DNA of 64,000 nt from M3007 sp035299505. GTDB taxonomy: Bacteria > Bacteroidota > Bacteroidia > Chitinophagales > Saprospiraceae. Positions 7,734 through 16,408 of the stretch are shown piece by piece. The stretch's first letter is position 1, and every line of letters begins with the position of its first letter. Under the pieces are notes generated by a model. It searched no databases and was not told the origin of the DNA. It saw only the letters and a program-made list of their open reading frames with translations. The stretch is from the NCBI GenBank assembly GCA_035299505.1, contig DATGWL010000087.1:1-64000 (forward strand), read 5' to 3'. The translations under genes were made by a program, and so were the position numbers.

Positions 7734-7769
7734 GAGCCGCTCCGGATGATCCTGGGCGGCTCTTTTTTT
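7734..7769 (+). terminator. Rho-independent terminator
   Basis: Stem GAGCCGC (7734-7740) with GCGGCTC (7756-7762), followed by seven T. It ends the histone-like transcript. On the minus strand a T-run lies about 9 bases past the stem, so it may also weakly stop the convergent permease operon. Confidence 0.85.
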
Positions 7770-7784
7770 GCCCTGCAATGGGGC

Positions 7785-8837
7785 TTACGGCATCTTAACC
7801 CTGGGGTCGGCCCAGGCATAGAGCAGATCTGAAAGGATATTGATGGCAATGAACACCGCAGAGGTAAACAATACGCTTCCCAGCACAACCGGAATATCGA
7901 AATTTAGCAGCGCCTGAACAGTAACATCTCCCAGGCCCTTGAAATTGAATACGCTTTCTACAAAAAACGCCCCGGTAAGCAATGCTGCAAACCAGCCGGA
8001 AACAGCTGAAATAAGCGGGTTCAGGGCATTGCGCAAGGCGTGCTTGCCCAAAACCATGCGTTCCGCCAGTCCTTTTGCCCTGGCAGTGCGCACAAAATCC
8101 TGGGATAAAACCTCCAGCATAGCACTTCTGGTGAGTTGCGTAATTAAAGCCACGGGGCGTAAACCCAAGGCCAGCGCAGGTAATATCAGATTCTGCCAAC
8201 GCCATTGCCATTCGCCATAATCATCAATTACCCGCAAACTTCCTTGAATTTCCAGGCCAGTCCAATGACTGAATGCATACCCGAATACCAGTGCAAAAAG
8301 CATGGCAGCCACATACGATGGCAAAGAATAGCCAAATACCGATACTACAGAAATGAGGTGATCTATCCAGCTATTTGGCTTCAAGGCTGAAAAAATGCCA
8401 AAAAGCACCCCTAATAACACCGCAAGCAACATAGCCGCCGTAGCCAGCAATGCAGTGGTTGGTATCGCATCAGCCAGTATCTCGGAAACCGGCCGGCCGG
8501 ATTGGAACGACTCGCGCAGATACGGGAATTTACACACCAGGGCCTTCCCATCTGCCCATTGCCAAATCACCGAATAGCGGTATTTGTGGGCATTTTCAGC
8601 GTTTGATTCCAGTACAGAAACCGGAGAGATATCAGCCAGGTACCGCCCCAGCTGTACATATAATGGTTGATCAAGTCCCAGTTCTGCGGTTTTAGCCTTT
8701 ACTGTACTCACATCACTACGCTGCCCAAAAGTTAACTGAGCCGGATCAACCGGAGCTAAAAAGATAATGCCAGTGATGATACACACCACCAGAACCATTA
8801 CCAAAAGTCCATAAAGTATTCTGCGTAAATAGTACAT
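7785..8837 (-). CDS. OppB/DppB-type ABC transporter permease
   Basis: A 350-residue inner-membrane permease of the peptide/nickel importer family. An N-terminal helix (MYYLRRILYGLLVMVLVV) precedes a periplasmic stretch of about 100 residues. Five hydrophobic segments follow, with the family EAA-like loop near QDFVRTARAKGL and the signature ALRNALNPLI. The length is normal. No partner permease, ATPase or binding protein is next to it; it is the last gene of an operon with LptF/G-like and PAP2 genes, so partners must be elsewhere. It starts 14 bp after the PAP2 stop, within a GAGT-type repeat. Confidence 0.9.
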   Translation of the reverse strand: MYYLRRILYGLLVMVLVVCIITGIIFLAPVDPAQLTFGQRSDVSTVKAKTAELGLDQPLYVQLGRYLADISPVSVLESNAENAHKYRYSVIWQWADGKALVCKFPYLRESFQSGRPVSEILADAIPTTALLATAAMLLAVLLGVLFGIFSALKPNSWIDHLISVVSVFGYSLPSYVAAMLFALVFGYAFSHWTGLEIQGSLRVIDDYGEWQWRWQNLILPALALGLRPVALITQLTRSAMLEVLSQDFVRTARAKGLAERMVLGKHALRNALNPLISAVSGWFAALLTGAFFVESVFNFKGLGDVTVQALLNFDIPVVLGSVLFTSAVFIAINILSDLLYAWADPRVKMP

Positions 8838-8840
8838 GTC

Positions 8841-8863
8841 AACTCAATCACTCATTCACTCAC
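8841..8863. repeat. Short GAGT/CACT tetramer repeat before a start codon
   Basis: The plus strand reads AACTCAATCACTCATTCACT and continues CAC; the minus strand is GTGAGTGAATGAGTGATTGA-like. It encodes the last residues (VSE) and the stop of the PAP2 gene and ends 3 bp before the ATG of the permease. Similar arrays lie at 16364-16408 and 32239-32270. Confidence 0.8.
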
Positions 8864-9499
8864 TCTCCTGGCCGCCAGCCACACCAGACTACACATAACC
8901 AGGCCGAGCCAGCCCCCCGCCAGCACATCCACCAGAAAGTGTTGCACCAGAAAAATCCGGGATATTCCCACCAGCATTGCCAGGCCTGCAAACGCAGCGC
9001 CCCATTTCTGGTTTTTGCGGGGAAGCATCAGGGTGAGCATACCAAACAACGCAAAACCCGCCATGCTGTGCCCGGAAGGGAAGCTGGTTTGTCCACGATT
9101 CATTTCTACCTCTGGCACCAACACTACTTCATGCAGGGCCGATTTTTTTTCAAAATAGGTCACCGGACGATCCACACCTATAGCATCTTTCAGACTGTAC
9201 ATCAGAGGCATGGATAAAAAGCCGGTAAATGCAAGAATGAGGGCAAATCTAGGTTTAATCCACAGTAAAGGCAATCCAAAAAACAAATATGCCCAGGCTT
9301 CGCCGCCAAAAGTGATGGCATGAAACAAGGTATTCCATGGTTCCACACGGGCGCTGTTGAGCCACAAAATTTCCTGACCATATGGCACCAACCAGGCCAG
9401 CAATCCTCCTGCCATGAAGAAAACAAGCATGGGTACAAAAAACCACTTGTTCTCCCACAGGTAGCTTATGCTGCTTCCAGCTTTTTGGGACTTGTCCAT
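8852..9499 (-). CDS. PAP2-family membrane phosphatase
   Basis: A 215-residue integral membrane phosphatase with all three PAP2 motifs: K104...RP112 (KDAIGVDRP), PSGH 141-144, and SR181 with H187 and D191 (SRIFLVQHFLVD). Five or six transmembrane helices are visible. Family members remove phosphate from undecaprenyl pyrophosphate, phosphatidylglycerol phosphate or lipid A; the substrate here is unknown. It overlaps the end of the LptF/G-like gene by 34 bp, which suggests translational coupling and a shared role in envelope lipid handling (inference). Confidence 0.92.
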   Translation of the reverse strand: MDKSQKAGSSISYLWENKWFFVPMLVFFMAGGLLAWLVPYGQEILWLNSARVEPWNTLFHAITFGGEAWAYLFFGLPLLWIKPRFALILAFTGFLSMPLMYSLKDAIGVDRPVTYFEKKSALHEVVLVPEVEMNRGQTSFPSGHSMAGFALFGMLTLMLPRKNQKWGAAFAGLAMLVGISRIFLVQHFLVDVLAGGWLGLVMCSLVWLAARRVSE

Positions 9500-11025
9500 T
9501 TCCTGATTCGATTGATCAAACGCTCCAATGGTTCCAGACTAAAGAGTTGGGAGTCGTTCATGGCTTTTCTGGTAACATAAATGCCGATCAGGGCAAGTAT
9601 GCCACAGGGAGTCATGGCCGCCCAAAATGGCGACATAATATAGGCCTCTGCCAGTTTGCGGCAGAGAATGGCCAGAAATACGAATGTGACAAAAAAGATG
9701 ATAGACACCAAAATGGGATAGCCAAAACCGCCTTTGCGGATAATTGCTCCCATTGGCGCACCAACAAACAAAAAGATGAAACAAACCAGCGCGAAACTGT
9801 ACTTGTTGTACAACTCGTATCCGGTTTTTACCCATTCCAGACGGCGTGCAATGACCTGATTCTTTCTGGTTTCTACAATATTCCGGGCAAGGCCATGCCG
9901 CGTTTTGGCCTCTTTCATCAGGGTACTTTTGTCTCTGTCCCGAAAGGTTTCCAGCAAAGAACTATACTGCGTTAGCGGTTTATTGAGCTCCTGAACCGGC
10001 AAATTCGGACCGGAATGAGCGGCCTGACTGGCTCGCTTCAGTTCTTCGGAAACGCGGAGTCCTTCCCGTGTGCGGGCATCTACTCTTTTGCTGGTATCTA
10101 CCTGTGGCGTTGGAGGGGTTGGCTTGCGTTTTACATTAATCAGCATATCGCTTACCGCCAACTGACCGGCATCCTTTATTTTGAGCGCCAAAGAGTCCAT
10201 ATTTGCCCTCAACTCACTCATACTTAGAAAGGTGCGTTGCTTGCTGAGCCGGTCTTCATCGGTGCGCACCAACTCGAACTCCCGCATATCCCACACTTTA
10301 GACCAGGATTTAAACTGGGTTCGTATAAAGGGGAATTTGCGTTGATTGCTGTTGGGTCCCTGGTTGCCGGGTTCCTGATATTGCATGCCGTCGTACAGGT
10401 TCATGACAAAGAACCGCTTGTCGGCCGTGGTGTACATCTGACCGCTGTCGGCCAGAATTTGGTTGAATTTCACCTGCCCCAGATTGCTCTGGTCTTCAAT
10501 CATCACATCCCGAATGGTTTCTCCGTCAGGTAGTTTATCGCCAAGGCGAATCACAAATTGTCTGAAATCTTCGTTGAACACGCCCTTTTCCATTGTAAGG
10601 GCTGGCTTTGCCTTTCGGATATCGAAAAGTCGGGTCCGAAACTTAAGGTTGGCAATTGGGATGAGATAATCCGAACAGACATAGCTGAACATAGCAATTC
10701 CGGCCGACATAATAATCAGGGTGCGCATCACCCGTATCAGTGGCACCCCCGCACTTTTCATACTCGACAATTCATACCGCTCTGCCAAACCACCCATCAC
10801 CATCACCGAGGCTATTAGCACTGCAATTGGCAAAGCCATAGGGAAAACAGTAACCGACATATAACCTACCAGTTCCAGCATAATGAAAAAACTCACCCCT
10901 TTACCGGCTATTTCATCGATATACAGCCACATGATCTGGATTACCAGTACGAAAACGGCAATGAAAAAGGCTACCGCAAACGGTCCGACAGAACTGGTTA
11001 GTAGTAGTTTATCAATTTTTTTCAT
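9466..11025 (-). CDS. LptF/LptG-family (YjgP/YjgQ) permease
   Basis: A 519-residue membrane protein of the family that moves lipopolysaccharide from the inner membrane to the periplasmic bridge. The start MKKIDKLLLTS at 11025 was chosen over a TTG two codons upstream. Three N-terminal helices (to about residue 120), a long periplasmic domain (about 125-415) and three C-terminal helices match the family; at 519 residues it is longer than E. coli LptF/G (about 360), mostly through a charged insertion around 250-370. Motifs: GLAERYELSSMKSAGV (coupling helix region). Only one such gene is in the window. It overlaps the downstream PAP2 gene. Confidence 0.92.
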   Translation of the reverse strand: MKKIDKLLLTSSVGPFAVAFFIAVFVLVIQIMWLYIDEIAGKGVSFFIMLELVGYMSVTVFPMALPIAVLIASVMVMGGLAERYELSSMKSAGVPLIRVMRTLIIMSAGIAMFSYVCSDYLIPIANLKFRTRLFDIRKAKPALTMEKGVFNEDFRQFVIRLGDKLPDGETIRDVMIEDQSNLGQVKFNQILADSGQMYTTADKRFFVMNLYDGMQYQEPGNQGPNSNQRKFPFIRTQFKSWSKVWDMREFELVRTDEDRLSKQRTFLSMSELRANMDSLALKIKDAGQLAVSDMLINVKRKPTPPTPQVDTSKRVDARTREGLRVSEELKRASQAAHSGPNLPVQELNKPLTQYSSLLETFRDRDKSTLMKEAKTRHGLARNIVETRKNQVIARRLEWVKTGYELYNKYSFALVCFIFLFVGAPMGAIIRKGGFGYPILVSIIFFVTFVFLAILCRKLAEAYIMSPFWAAMTPCGILALIGIYVTRKAMNDSQLFSLEPLERLINRIRKWTSPKKLEAA

Positions 11026-11052
11026 GCCCAAAGCTGCGCTTAAACGCCCATA

Positions 11053-11724
11053 TTAAAAATCGAATCTGGCTTCAAACGCTTTTAACTGCGCAATAGTTGC
11101 CACAGGATCTTTGGCGGCAAACACACTGTTGCCGGCCACCAATACATCTGCACCAGCCTGGAGCAAACTTTCGGCGTTGTGCAAACCCACTCCGCCGTCA
11201 ATTTCAATCAAGGTCTGAGCGTTGCTGTGTATGATGAGTTCTTTAAGTTTGCGTGTCTTGGGCAGGCTTTGGTAAATAAATTTTTGTCCTCCAAAGCCCG
11301 GGTTTACCGACATGAGGCAAACCAGATCTATATCCTCAATCAAATCTTCCAGCACAGAAACAGGGGTATGCGGGTTGAGTGCCACCCCGGCTTTGGCGCC
11401 AGTTTCTTTAATCTGATGTACCGTACGATGTAAATGGGTGCAGGCTTCTGCATGTACCGTAATTACTTCAGCGCCAGCCTTGCGAAATGATTCAATGTAT
11501 TTTTCCGGCTCTACAATCATCAGGTGTACATCCAGTGGCTTTTTAGCCAAACGGCCAATGGCCTCAACGATGAACATACCGAATGTGATGTTGGGCACAA
11601 ACCGGCCGTCCATCACATCGAGGTGAAACCAATCGGCTTCAGAGCCGTTTACCATGTTAATTTCTTCTGACAGGCGGGAAAAATCGGCTGCCAGCACGGA
11701 GGGAGCAATGAGATGTTTTTTCAT
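11053..11724 (-). CDS. rpe: Ribulose-phosphate 3-epimerase
   Basis: Interconverts ribulose 5-phosphate and xylulose 5-phosphate in the pentose phosphate pathway; cytoplasmic. At 223 residues it is full length. TIM-barrel signatures: IAPSVLAADFSRL, FHLDVMDGRFVPNITFG (metal-binding H and D), a LMSVNPGFGGQKF phosphate loop, and DGGV near 177. Second gene of the five-gene minus operon, 12 bp after the exonuclease gene. Confidence 0.97.
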   Translation of the reverse strand: MKKHLIAPSVLAADFSRLSEEINMVNGSEADWFHLDVMDGRFVPNITFGMFIVEAIGRLAKKPLDVHLMIVEPEKYIESFRKAGAEVITVHAEACTHLHRTVHQIKETGAKAGVALNPHTPVSVLEDLIEDIDLVCLMSVNPGFGGQKFIYQSLPKTRKLKELIIHSNAQTLIEIDGGVGLHNAESLLQAGADVLVAGNSVFAAKDPVATIAQLKAFEARFDF

Positions 11725-11736
11725 AGTATGTTCAGG

Positions 11737-12495
11737 CTATCGTACAGACACCACCTGGTTCGGTCGCAGCAAAGGTAGCCTTTTGAGTCGAAGGAATAAT
11801 TGCACGGTGGCCAGGACGTCCTTTTCGCAATACGTGGCGATCCGGTCCAGGTCTCGTTCTTCCCAATACACCTGACCTACATCAGCCCCGCTGATATCGT
11901 CTTTAGGAGAAGGGATGTCGAATACCGCGCAGAGGAGACGCAGGGAGGTAAAATTTTTGATATCGCCAAATTTCCACATTTCCAGGGTATCCAGCAGGTG
12001 TTTGGTTTCCCAGGGCTTTTTCCCGGCGATATCCAGCATTTTCGGCAAAGGAAGCTGATTGATCAGTGATCTGCGGCAGATATATGGCACATCAAATTCT
12101 TTGATATTGTGTCCGCAGATGGCAAATTTATCGGGGTTGTTGAAGTGCTTGTTCAATAATCCGCCGAAATCATCAATCACATTCGCCTCGGTATGGTTGG
12201 CAAATGATTTGAGGCGAAGCAAAGGTTCGTTGGTATCCGGATTTTTGGCGAGGAAACCAACCGAGATACAAATGATCTTGCCAAATTCGGAGTAGATGCC
12301 TGCACGACTCTTGAAAAGTTCTTCCAACTCATCGTGTTCGATCTCTTCCATGGGGCGTTTGAGCAAAGTGCTGCATTTAAGTGCCCACAATTCCTGCAAT
12401 TCTTCGCTTAGTTCTTCATATTCCTGAACACAGGGAGCTGTTTCTATGTCCAGAAACAGGGTATTGTACAAATCAAAGGCATCAAAGGCTGACAT
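11737..12495 (-). CDS. PolB-type 3'-5' exonuclease-like protein
   Basis: A 252-residue RNase H-fold exonuclease of the predicted PolB-related family (DNA_pol_B_exo2). The DEDDy residues are visible: D16 and E18 (LFLDIETAP), D135 in GHNIKEFDVPYI (129-138), and Y222 with D226 in YCEKD. It has no polymerase domain. Family members are presumed to degrade single-stranded DNA ends in repair. It leads the operon 12495-7785 and is preceded by a perfect -7 box at 12532-12539. Confidence 0.9.
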   Translation of the reverse strand: MSAFDAFDLYNTLFLDIETAPCVQEYEELSEELQELWALKCSTLLKRPMEEIEHDELEELFKSRAGIYSEFGKIICISVGFLAKNPDTNEPLLRLKSFANHTEANVIDDFGGLLNKHFNNPDKFAICGHNIKEFDVPYICRRSLINQLPLPKMLDIAGKKPWETKHLLDTLEMWKFGDIKNFTSLRLLCAVFDIPSPKDDISGADVGQVYWEERDLDRIATYCEKDVLATVQLFLRLKRLPLLRPNQVVSVR

Positions 12496-12841
12496 AGCTT
12501 ATCAAATTTGGCTCCGGGAAACCCGGTGGCTCAAAGGTAGGGTTTCCCCCGAATTTTGAAGTGGCCAGGCGGCTTGATGCAATTATTTTTTAACACTTTA
12601 ATAAATTTAACATCTTGATAATCAACAACATAAGACTTTTTCAAAAAAAATTACCTAAAAAAGTAATAAATCGCCGGGCAATAAAGGGCTGAAGGAATCG
12701 GTTTAATAGGCAAAGAATTCACACAAACAACCGCTACAACTGCGGTAAATAATTAACCAACATTCTTCACTGCGAAAGGTGCCTATGTACTGAGTTCAAC
12801 TTCACCCTCTCATTTCGTAAACCTTTCACTTTTTTCTCATT
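12496..12841. other. Divergent intergenic region of 346 bp
   Basis: No gene is seen. It holds the -7 box at 12532-12539 (minus), a short hairpin CCGGG/CCCGG at 12514-12526 in the presumed leader of the minus operon, and an AT-rich tract (about 12575-12680) of the kind seen near strong promoters. No exact TAnnTTTG box was found for the plus-strand gene at 12842. Confidence 0.6.
12532..12539 (-). promoter_or_regulatory. Candidate -7 box for the exonuclease-rpe operon
   Basis: The minus strand reads TACCTTTG, 36 bases before the ATG at 12495. No -33 TTG at the usual spacing. Confidence 0.55.
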
Positions 12842-13864
12842 ATGAGCACACCCACCAATTTCAATCAGCCCGCAACCCCGAACTATGGCGCACCAGACGG
12901 TGGCAACAACCAAAAACGTGTAACTACCATCATGGGCGTGGCCATCGCCGTTCTGCTTGGTCTCTGCGTATTCCTGTTGGTGAGCAAACTCAATACCGGT
13001 AAACAACTGGATGCAACCACCCTCGAACTGACGCAACAAAAAGAAGCGTTCACCGAACTGGATGCCAAATACAACGAGGCTGTTACACAACTGGAACAGC
13101 AAAAAGGCATCAACGCCGAACTGGATGCTAAAATCAATCAGCAACTCGCTGAACTCGAAGCCAGCAAAAACCAGATCGCCGGTTTGATCCGCAGCAACAA
13201 AGACTACAAAAGCGGTATGGCCAGCCTGCAGCGTCAGAAAGACCAGTTCCTGGCTGAAATTGACGACCTGAAAAAGCAAGTTGGTATTCTGACAGAAAAC
13301 AATACCCAGCTGACTTCTCAGAACCAGCAACTGACTTCTACCCTGAACGAAACGCAAACCCGTTTGCAGGAAGAAGGCACCGCAAAAGCTGCCCTGATTT
13401 CAGAAAAAACGGCACTCGAATCTGAGCGCAACCAACTGAGCAAAAAAGTAGACGTGGCTTCTGCTATCCGTGTCAAAAACATTGAAGTAAAAGCTAAAGA
13501 TGTTCGTGGCAACGGTAAAGAGCGCACCAAAACTAAAGCTAAAAAAGTAGACAAGCTCAGCATCTGCTTCATGACCGAAGCCAATGAAGTAGCTCCTTCC
13601 GGTGAAGAAACGTTCTACATCCGTATCGTTGACCCAACCGGCGCTCCTTTGGCCATCGAAAGCCTCGGTTCAGGTGTAGGTCAGAACAAACGTGATGAAA
13701 GCGAATTCCGCTACACCACCACTGCAACCTGCAGCTACAGCAACAACGAAACACAGGTTTGCGGTGCATGGCAGCCAGGCCAAAACTTCGTAAAAGGCAA
13801 ATACCAGGTAGAAATTTTCAACAAAGGTTACCTGGTTGGTACCGGCAACTTCAACCTGAAATAG
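12842..13864 (+). CDS. Membrane-anchored coiled-coil protein
   Basis: A 340-residue protein. A Pro/Asn-rich cytoplasmic start (1-25) precedes one transmembrane helix (about 28-48, MGVAIAVLLGLCVFLLVSKL). A long coiled coil follows (about 50-205, rich in Gln, Glu and Lys). The C-terminal globular domain (about 215-340) contains IRVKNIEVKAKDVRGNGKER and ends with KYQVEIFNKGYLVGTGNF, a beta-rich pattern I have seen in Bacteroidota proteins without known function. The topology places the coiled coil and globular part in the periplasm. Single gene with a strong terminator. Role unknown, perhaps envelope scaffolding. Confidence 0.82.
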   Translation: MSTPTNFNQPATPNYGAPDGGNNQKRVTTIMGVAIAVLLGLCVFLLVSKLNTGKQLDATTLELTQQKEAFTELDAKYNEAVTQLEQQKGINAELDAKINQQLAELEASKNQIAGLIRSNKDYKSGMASLQRQKDQFLAEIDDLKKQVGILTENNTQLTSQNQQLTSTLNETQTRLQEEGTAKAALISEKTALESERNQLSKKVDVASAIRVKNIEVKAKDVRGNGKERTKTKAKKVDKLSICFMTEANEVAPSGEETFYIRIVDPTGAPLAIESLGSGVGQNKRDESEFRYTTTATCSYSNNETQVCGAWQPGQNFVKGKYQVEIFNKGYLVGTGNFNLK

Positions 13865-13889
13865 TACTTTCATAGCATAAACGCTTCAA

Positions 13890-13924
13890 AAGCGTCGGCG
13901 CCACAAAAGCGCCGACGCTTTTTT
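13890..13924 (+). terminator. Strong terminator with competing small hairpin
   Basis: A perfect 12-bp stem AAGCGTCGGCGC (13890-13901) with 13909-13920, then four more T. A small alternative hairpin ACGCTT/AAGCGT (13881-13886 with 13890-13895) uses the first part of the left arm and could compete with the terminator. Confidence 0.9.
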
Positions 13925-13936
13925 GTTGTTCAAAAC

Positions 13937-13966
13937 GTTGCCATTTTTGAGAAAAAACTACTTTTG
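13937..13966 (+). promoter_or_regulatory. Candidate promoter for the sugar-kinase-like gene
   Basis: GTTG (13937-13940), an 18-base spacer, then TACTTTTG (13959-13966), an exact -7 match. The ATG is 110 bases downstream, giving a long leader of about 105 bases. Confidence 0.55.
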
Positions 13967-14075
13967 CGGCGAAAGTGTATTTTTTACAAAAAGTCCCGGA
14001 CCATCCGGAGTTTGCTTTTTCCCGCTAAAACCGGGCTGCAAATTTTAGACGCTTAAAACATCATCCTGCTGTATC

Positions 14076-14921
14076 ATGGTCATCATTGCCGATTGCGGTT
14101 CTACAAAATGTGACTGGTTATTATCCCATGGCGGTCGCGACCAGCAACTGGAAAACACCGTTGGGTTCAGTCCTTTTTTCCATTCCACTGCTGAAATCAG
14201 GGACATCATCGAAGACCAGCTTTTGCCTAAGCTTCAACCAGATCTGGTTACAGAGATTTATTTTTATGGCACTGGCGTCCATGATGAACACCGAGCAGAG
14301 ATCATTGCTGCTGCCCTGCGTTCTTTCTTCACCAAAGCTAAAATTGAGGTAGAGCACGACTTGCTTGGAGCTGCCAGGGCAGTTTGTGGCCACGACGCAG
14401 GTATTGCCTGCATCCTGGGCACTGGTTCTAACAGTTGCTATTATGATGGCTCCAAGATCCTGGATAATGTACCTTCTCTGGGTTGGTTACTGGGAGATGA
14501 AGGTAGCGGAACCCATCTAGGCAAAGCTCTGCTACGGGCATGGTTCTACCGCGAGCTCCCAACTGACCTGGATGCTGCGTTCCGCGTAGCACACCCGGAA
14601 GGCGCTGATATCATCAAAGACAGAGCCTATGAAAAAGGCGCCAATGCCTACTTGGCAACGTTTACACGCTTTTTAGGCGACAATATTCAGCACCCTTTTA
14701 TCAAAAAGCTTGTTGCTGAATGTCTGGGCGAATTCCTCGATCGCCATGTTTGTAAATATCAGGGACACCAGCACGTCCCGGTACACTTTGTAGGGTCTAT
14801 CGCCCACCATTTCCAGGAAGTGCTGGTGAAGGCTATGGACGACCGAAAACTACATTTAGGCCGAGTGGTTCGTAAACCGATCTATCCACTGGCTGAATTC
14901 CATACGGGAATGACAGATTAA
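14076..14921 (+). CDS. N-acetylglucosamine kinase-like (BadF/BadG family) ATPase
   Basis: A 281-residue cytoplasmic sugar kinase of the ASKHA fold. It has the phosphate-1 loop IADCGSTKCDW (about 4-13), a second Asp region (VEHDLLGAARAVCG) and the phosphate-2 loop CILGTGSNSCYYDG (about 112-125), followed by GWLLGDEGSGTHLGK, typical of GlcNAc kinases. The likely reaction is ATP-dependent phosphorylation of N-acetylglucosamine or a related amino sugar from cell-wall recycling; the exact substrate is inferred. It lies 66 bp upstream of pfkA on the same strand. Confidence 0.88.
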   Translation: MVIIADCGSTKCDWLLSHGGRDQQLENTVGFSPFFHSTAEIRDIIEDQLLPKLQPDLVTEIYFYGTGVHDEHRAEIIAAALRSFFTKAKIEVEHDLLGAARAVCGHDAGIACILGTGSNSCYYDGSKILDNVPSLGWLLGDEGSGTHLGKALLRAWFYRELPTDLDAAFRVAHPEGADIIKDRAYEKGANAYLATFTRFLGDNIQHPFIKKLVAECLGEFLDRHVCKYQGHQHVPVHFVGSIAHHFQEVLVKAMDDRKLHLGRVVRKPIYPLAEFHTGMTD

Positions 14922-14987
14922 TTCCCGATTTCAACGATTTGGGCTTGCTGCCAACCCGGCTTCCGGGTCATTACTGAATTTGACATT

Positions 14988-15986
14988 ATGGCTAAAGAAT
15001 TGAAAGACATAAAGCGGATTGCCGTATTTACCTCAGGTGGTGATGCCCCGGGTATGAATGCAGCCGTTCGTGCCATTGTAAGGAATGCGTTTAACAACGA
15101 TCTGCATATTTACGGCATTATGCGTGGATATGAAGGCATGATAGACGGTAATATCAAACGCCTGGAAACAACCGATGTGGGGAACATCATACATCGTGGC
15201 GGAACTGTGCTAAAAACAGCCCGCAGCCAACGGTTTATGACCGCTGAAGGCAGGAAACAGGCCTACGAAAACCTGGTTGACAACGATATTGATGCCCTGA
15301 TTGCGATTGGAGGTAATGGTACATTTACCGGCGCAACCAAGTTCACTCAGGAATTTCCCGACATACCAATCATCGGATTGCCAGGTACGATAGACAATGA
15401 CTTGTATGGCACCGATTTTACCATTGGCTTCGATACTGCCTTGAATACGGCGGTTCAGGCGGTGGATAAAATCCGGGATACCGCCGATTCGCATAACCGT
15501 CTGTTCTTCGTGGAAGTAATGGGGCGTCATAGCGGCTTTATAGCTTTACATACTGCTATTGCCGGCGGTGCGGGAGGGGTACTTATACCCGAGGAAGAAA
15601 GTTCCATTGAGGACCTGGTGAAATTGCTGAAAAGAGGCGCTAAAAGGGCTAAATTGTTCAGTATCGTCATTGTTGCCGAAGGCAATCATATGGGCACTGT
15701 ATACGATATTGCCAAAAAGGTAGAAGAGAAAATTGATTTCTACGATGATATCAAGGTAACTGTCATTGGTCACCTGCAGCGCGGAGGATCTCCGAGCGCG
15801 TTTGACCGGGTTCTGGCCTCTATCCTGGGCTTCTCTGCCGTTGAGGCGTTATTGGCCGGAAAATCAGGCGTCATGGTGGGCATCAGGAACAACAATGTTC
15901 ATTACACGCCATTTCAGGAGGCCATTTCCAAGAGCAAACCGCTGAATAAGGAAATGCTGCGCATGGCACATATCCTGGCTCAGTAA
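14988..15986 (+). CDS. pfkA: 6-phosphofructokinase
   Basis: Phosphorylates fructose 6-phosphate in glycolysis. 332 residues, with GGDAPGMNAAVRA (17-29), the catalytic loop GLPGTIDNDLYGTD (130-143), MGRHSGF and GHLQRGGSPSAFDR. The usual GGDGS nucleotide-loop motif reads GGNGT (108-112), so the Mg-contacting Asp is Asn at 110; I believe this occurs in other Bacteroidota PfkA. The small residue after it fits an ATP rather than a PPi enzyme. A hairpin ACCCGG/CCGGGT (14954-14968) sits 19 bp before the ATG and may affect translation. Confidence 0.95.
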   Translation: MAKELKDIKRIAVFTSGGDAPGMNAAVRAIVRNAFNNDLHIYGIMRGYEGMIDGNIKRLETTDVGNIIHRGGTVLKTARSQRFMTAEGRKQAYENLVDNDIDALIAIGGNGTFTGATKFTQEFPDIPIIGLPGTIDNDLYGTDFTIGFDTALNTAVQAVDKIRDTADSHNRLFFVEVMGRHSGFIALHTAIAGGAGGVLIPEEESSIEDLVKLLKRGAKRAKLFSIVIVAEGNHMGTVYDIAKKVEEKIDFYDDIKVTVIGHLQRGGSPSAFDRVLASILGFSAVEALLAGKSGVMVGIRNNNVHYTPFQEAISKSKPLNKEMLRMAHILAQ

Positions 15987-15993
15987 GCACTGG

Positions 15994-16362
15994 CTATTTG
16001 GGCTGTTCCCAAAGTTCAATCTTATTGCCTTCCGGATCCAGGATCCAGGCAAATTTGCCAAATTCAATGTTTTCAGGCTCCCCAATGAGGGGAATGCCAG
16101 AGGCTTTGAGTGCATCAACCAGGGCATCCAGGTCGTCTACCCTGAAATTGATCATGAACCTGGATTCAGAAGGCGCCATATATCTGGTTTCCTCCTTAAA
16201 GAAACTCAGATTAGCGTAGGCTTCCGGGTGGGGGTCATCCCTGAACGGAAACATGGCGCCCCAGCTTTCCATGGAAATTCCCAGGTGTTTGGCATACCAG
16301 GCTTTGGTGCCTTCTACATCGCGACATTTGAGGAATATGCCTCCGAGACCAATAACGCCCAT
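15994..16362 (-). CDS. VOC (glyoxalase/bleomycin-resistance fold) protein
   Basis: A 122-residue metalloenzyme-fold protein. Two betaalphabetabetabeta halves are visible: LGGIFLKCRDVEGTKAWYAKHLG, then RFMINFRVDDLDALVDALKASG and WILDPEGNKIELWEQPK, where E117 in IELWE is the usual metal ligand. Substrate unknown. The ATG at 16362 was chosen; the frame stays open upstream through a CACT repeat and would encode HSLTHSL-like repeats. Only 2 bp separate the repeat from the ATG. Convergent with pfkA, 7 bp apart. Confidence 0.88.
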   Translation of the reverse strand: MGVIGLGGIFLKCRDVEGTKAWYAKHLGISMESWGAMFPFRDDPHPEAYANLSFFKEETRYMAPSESRFMINFRVDDLDALVDALKASGIPLIGEPENIEFGKFAWILDPEGNKIELWEQPK

Positions 16363-16363
16363 A

Positions 16364-16408
16364 GCGAGTGAGTGAATGAGTGAGTGAATGAGTGAGTGAG
16401 TGAGTGAG
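16364..16408. repeat. GAGT/GAAT tetramer array before a start codon
   Basis: About eleven 4-base units on the plus strand (GAGT with GAAT at two places). On the minus strand it reads CACTCACTC... directly up to CGCT-ATG of the VOC gene. Such an array can change length by slippage. Related arrays are at 8841-8863 and 32239-32270. Confidence 0.92.
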
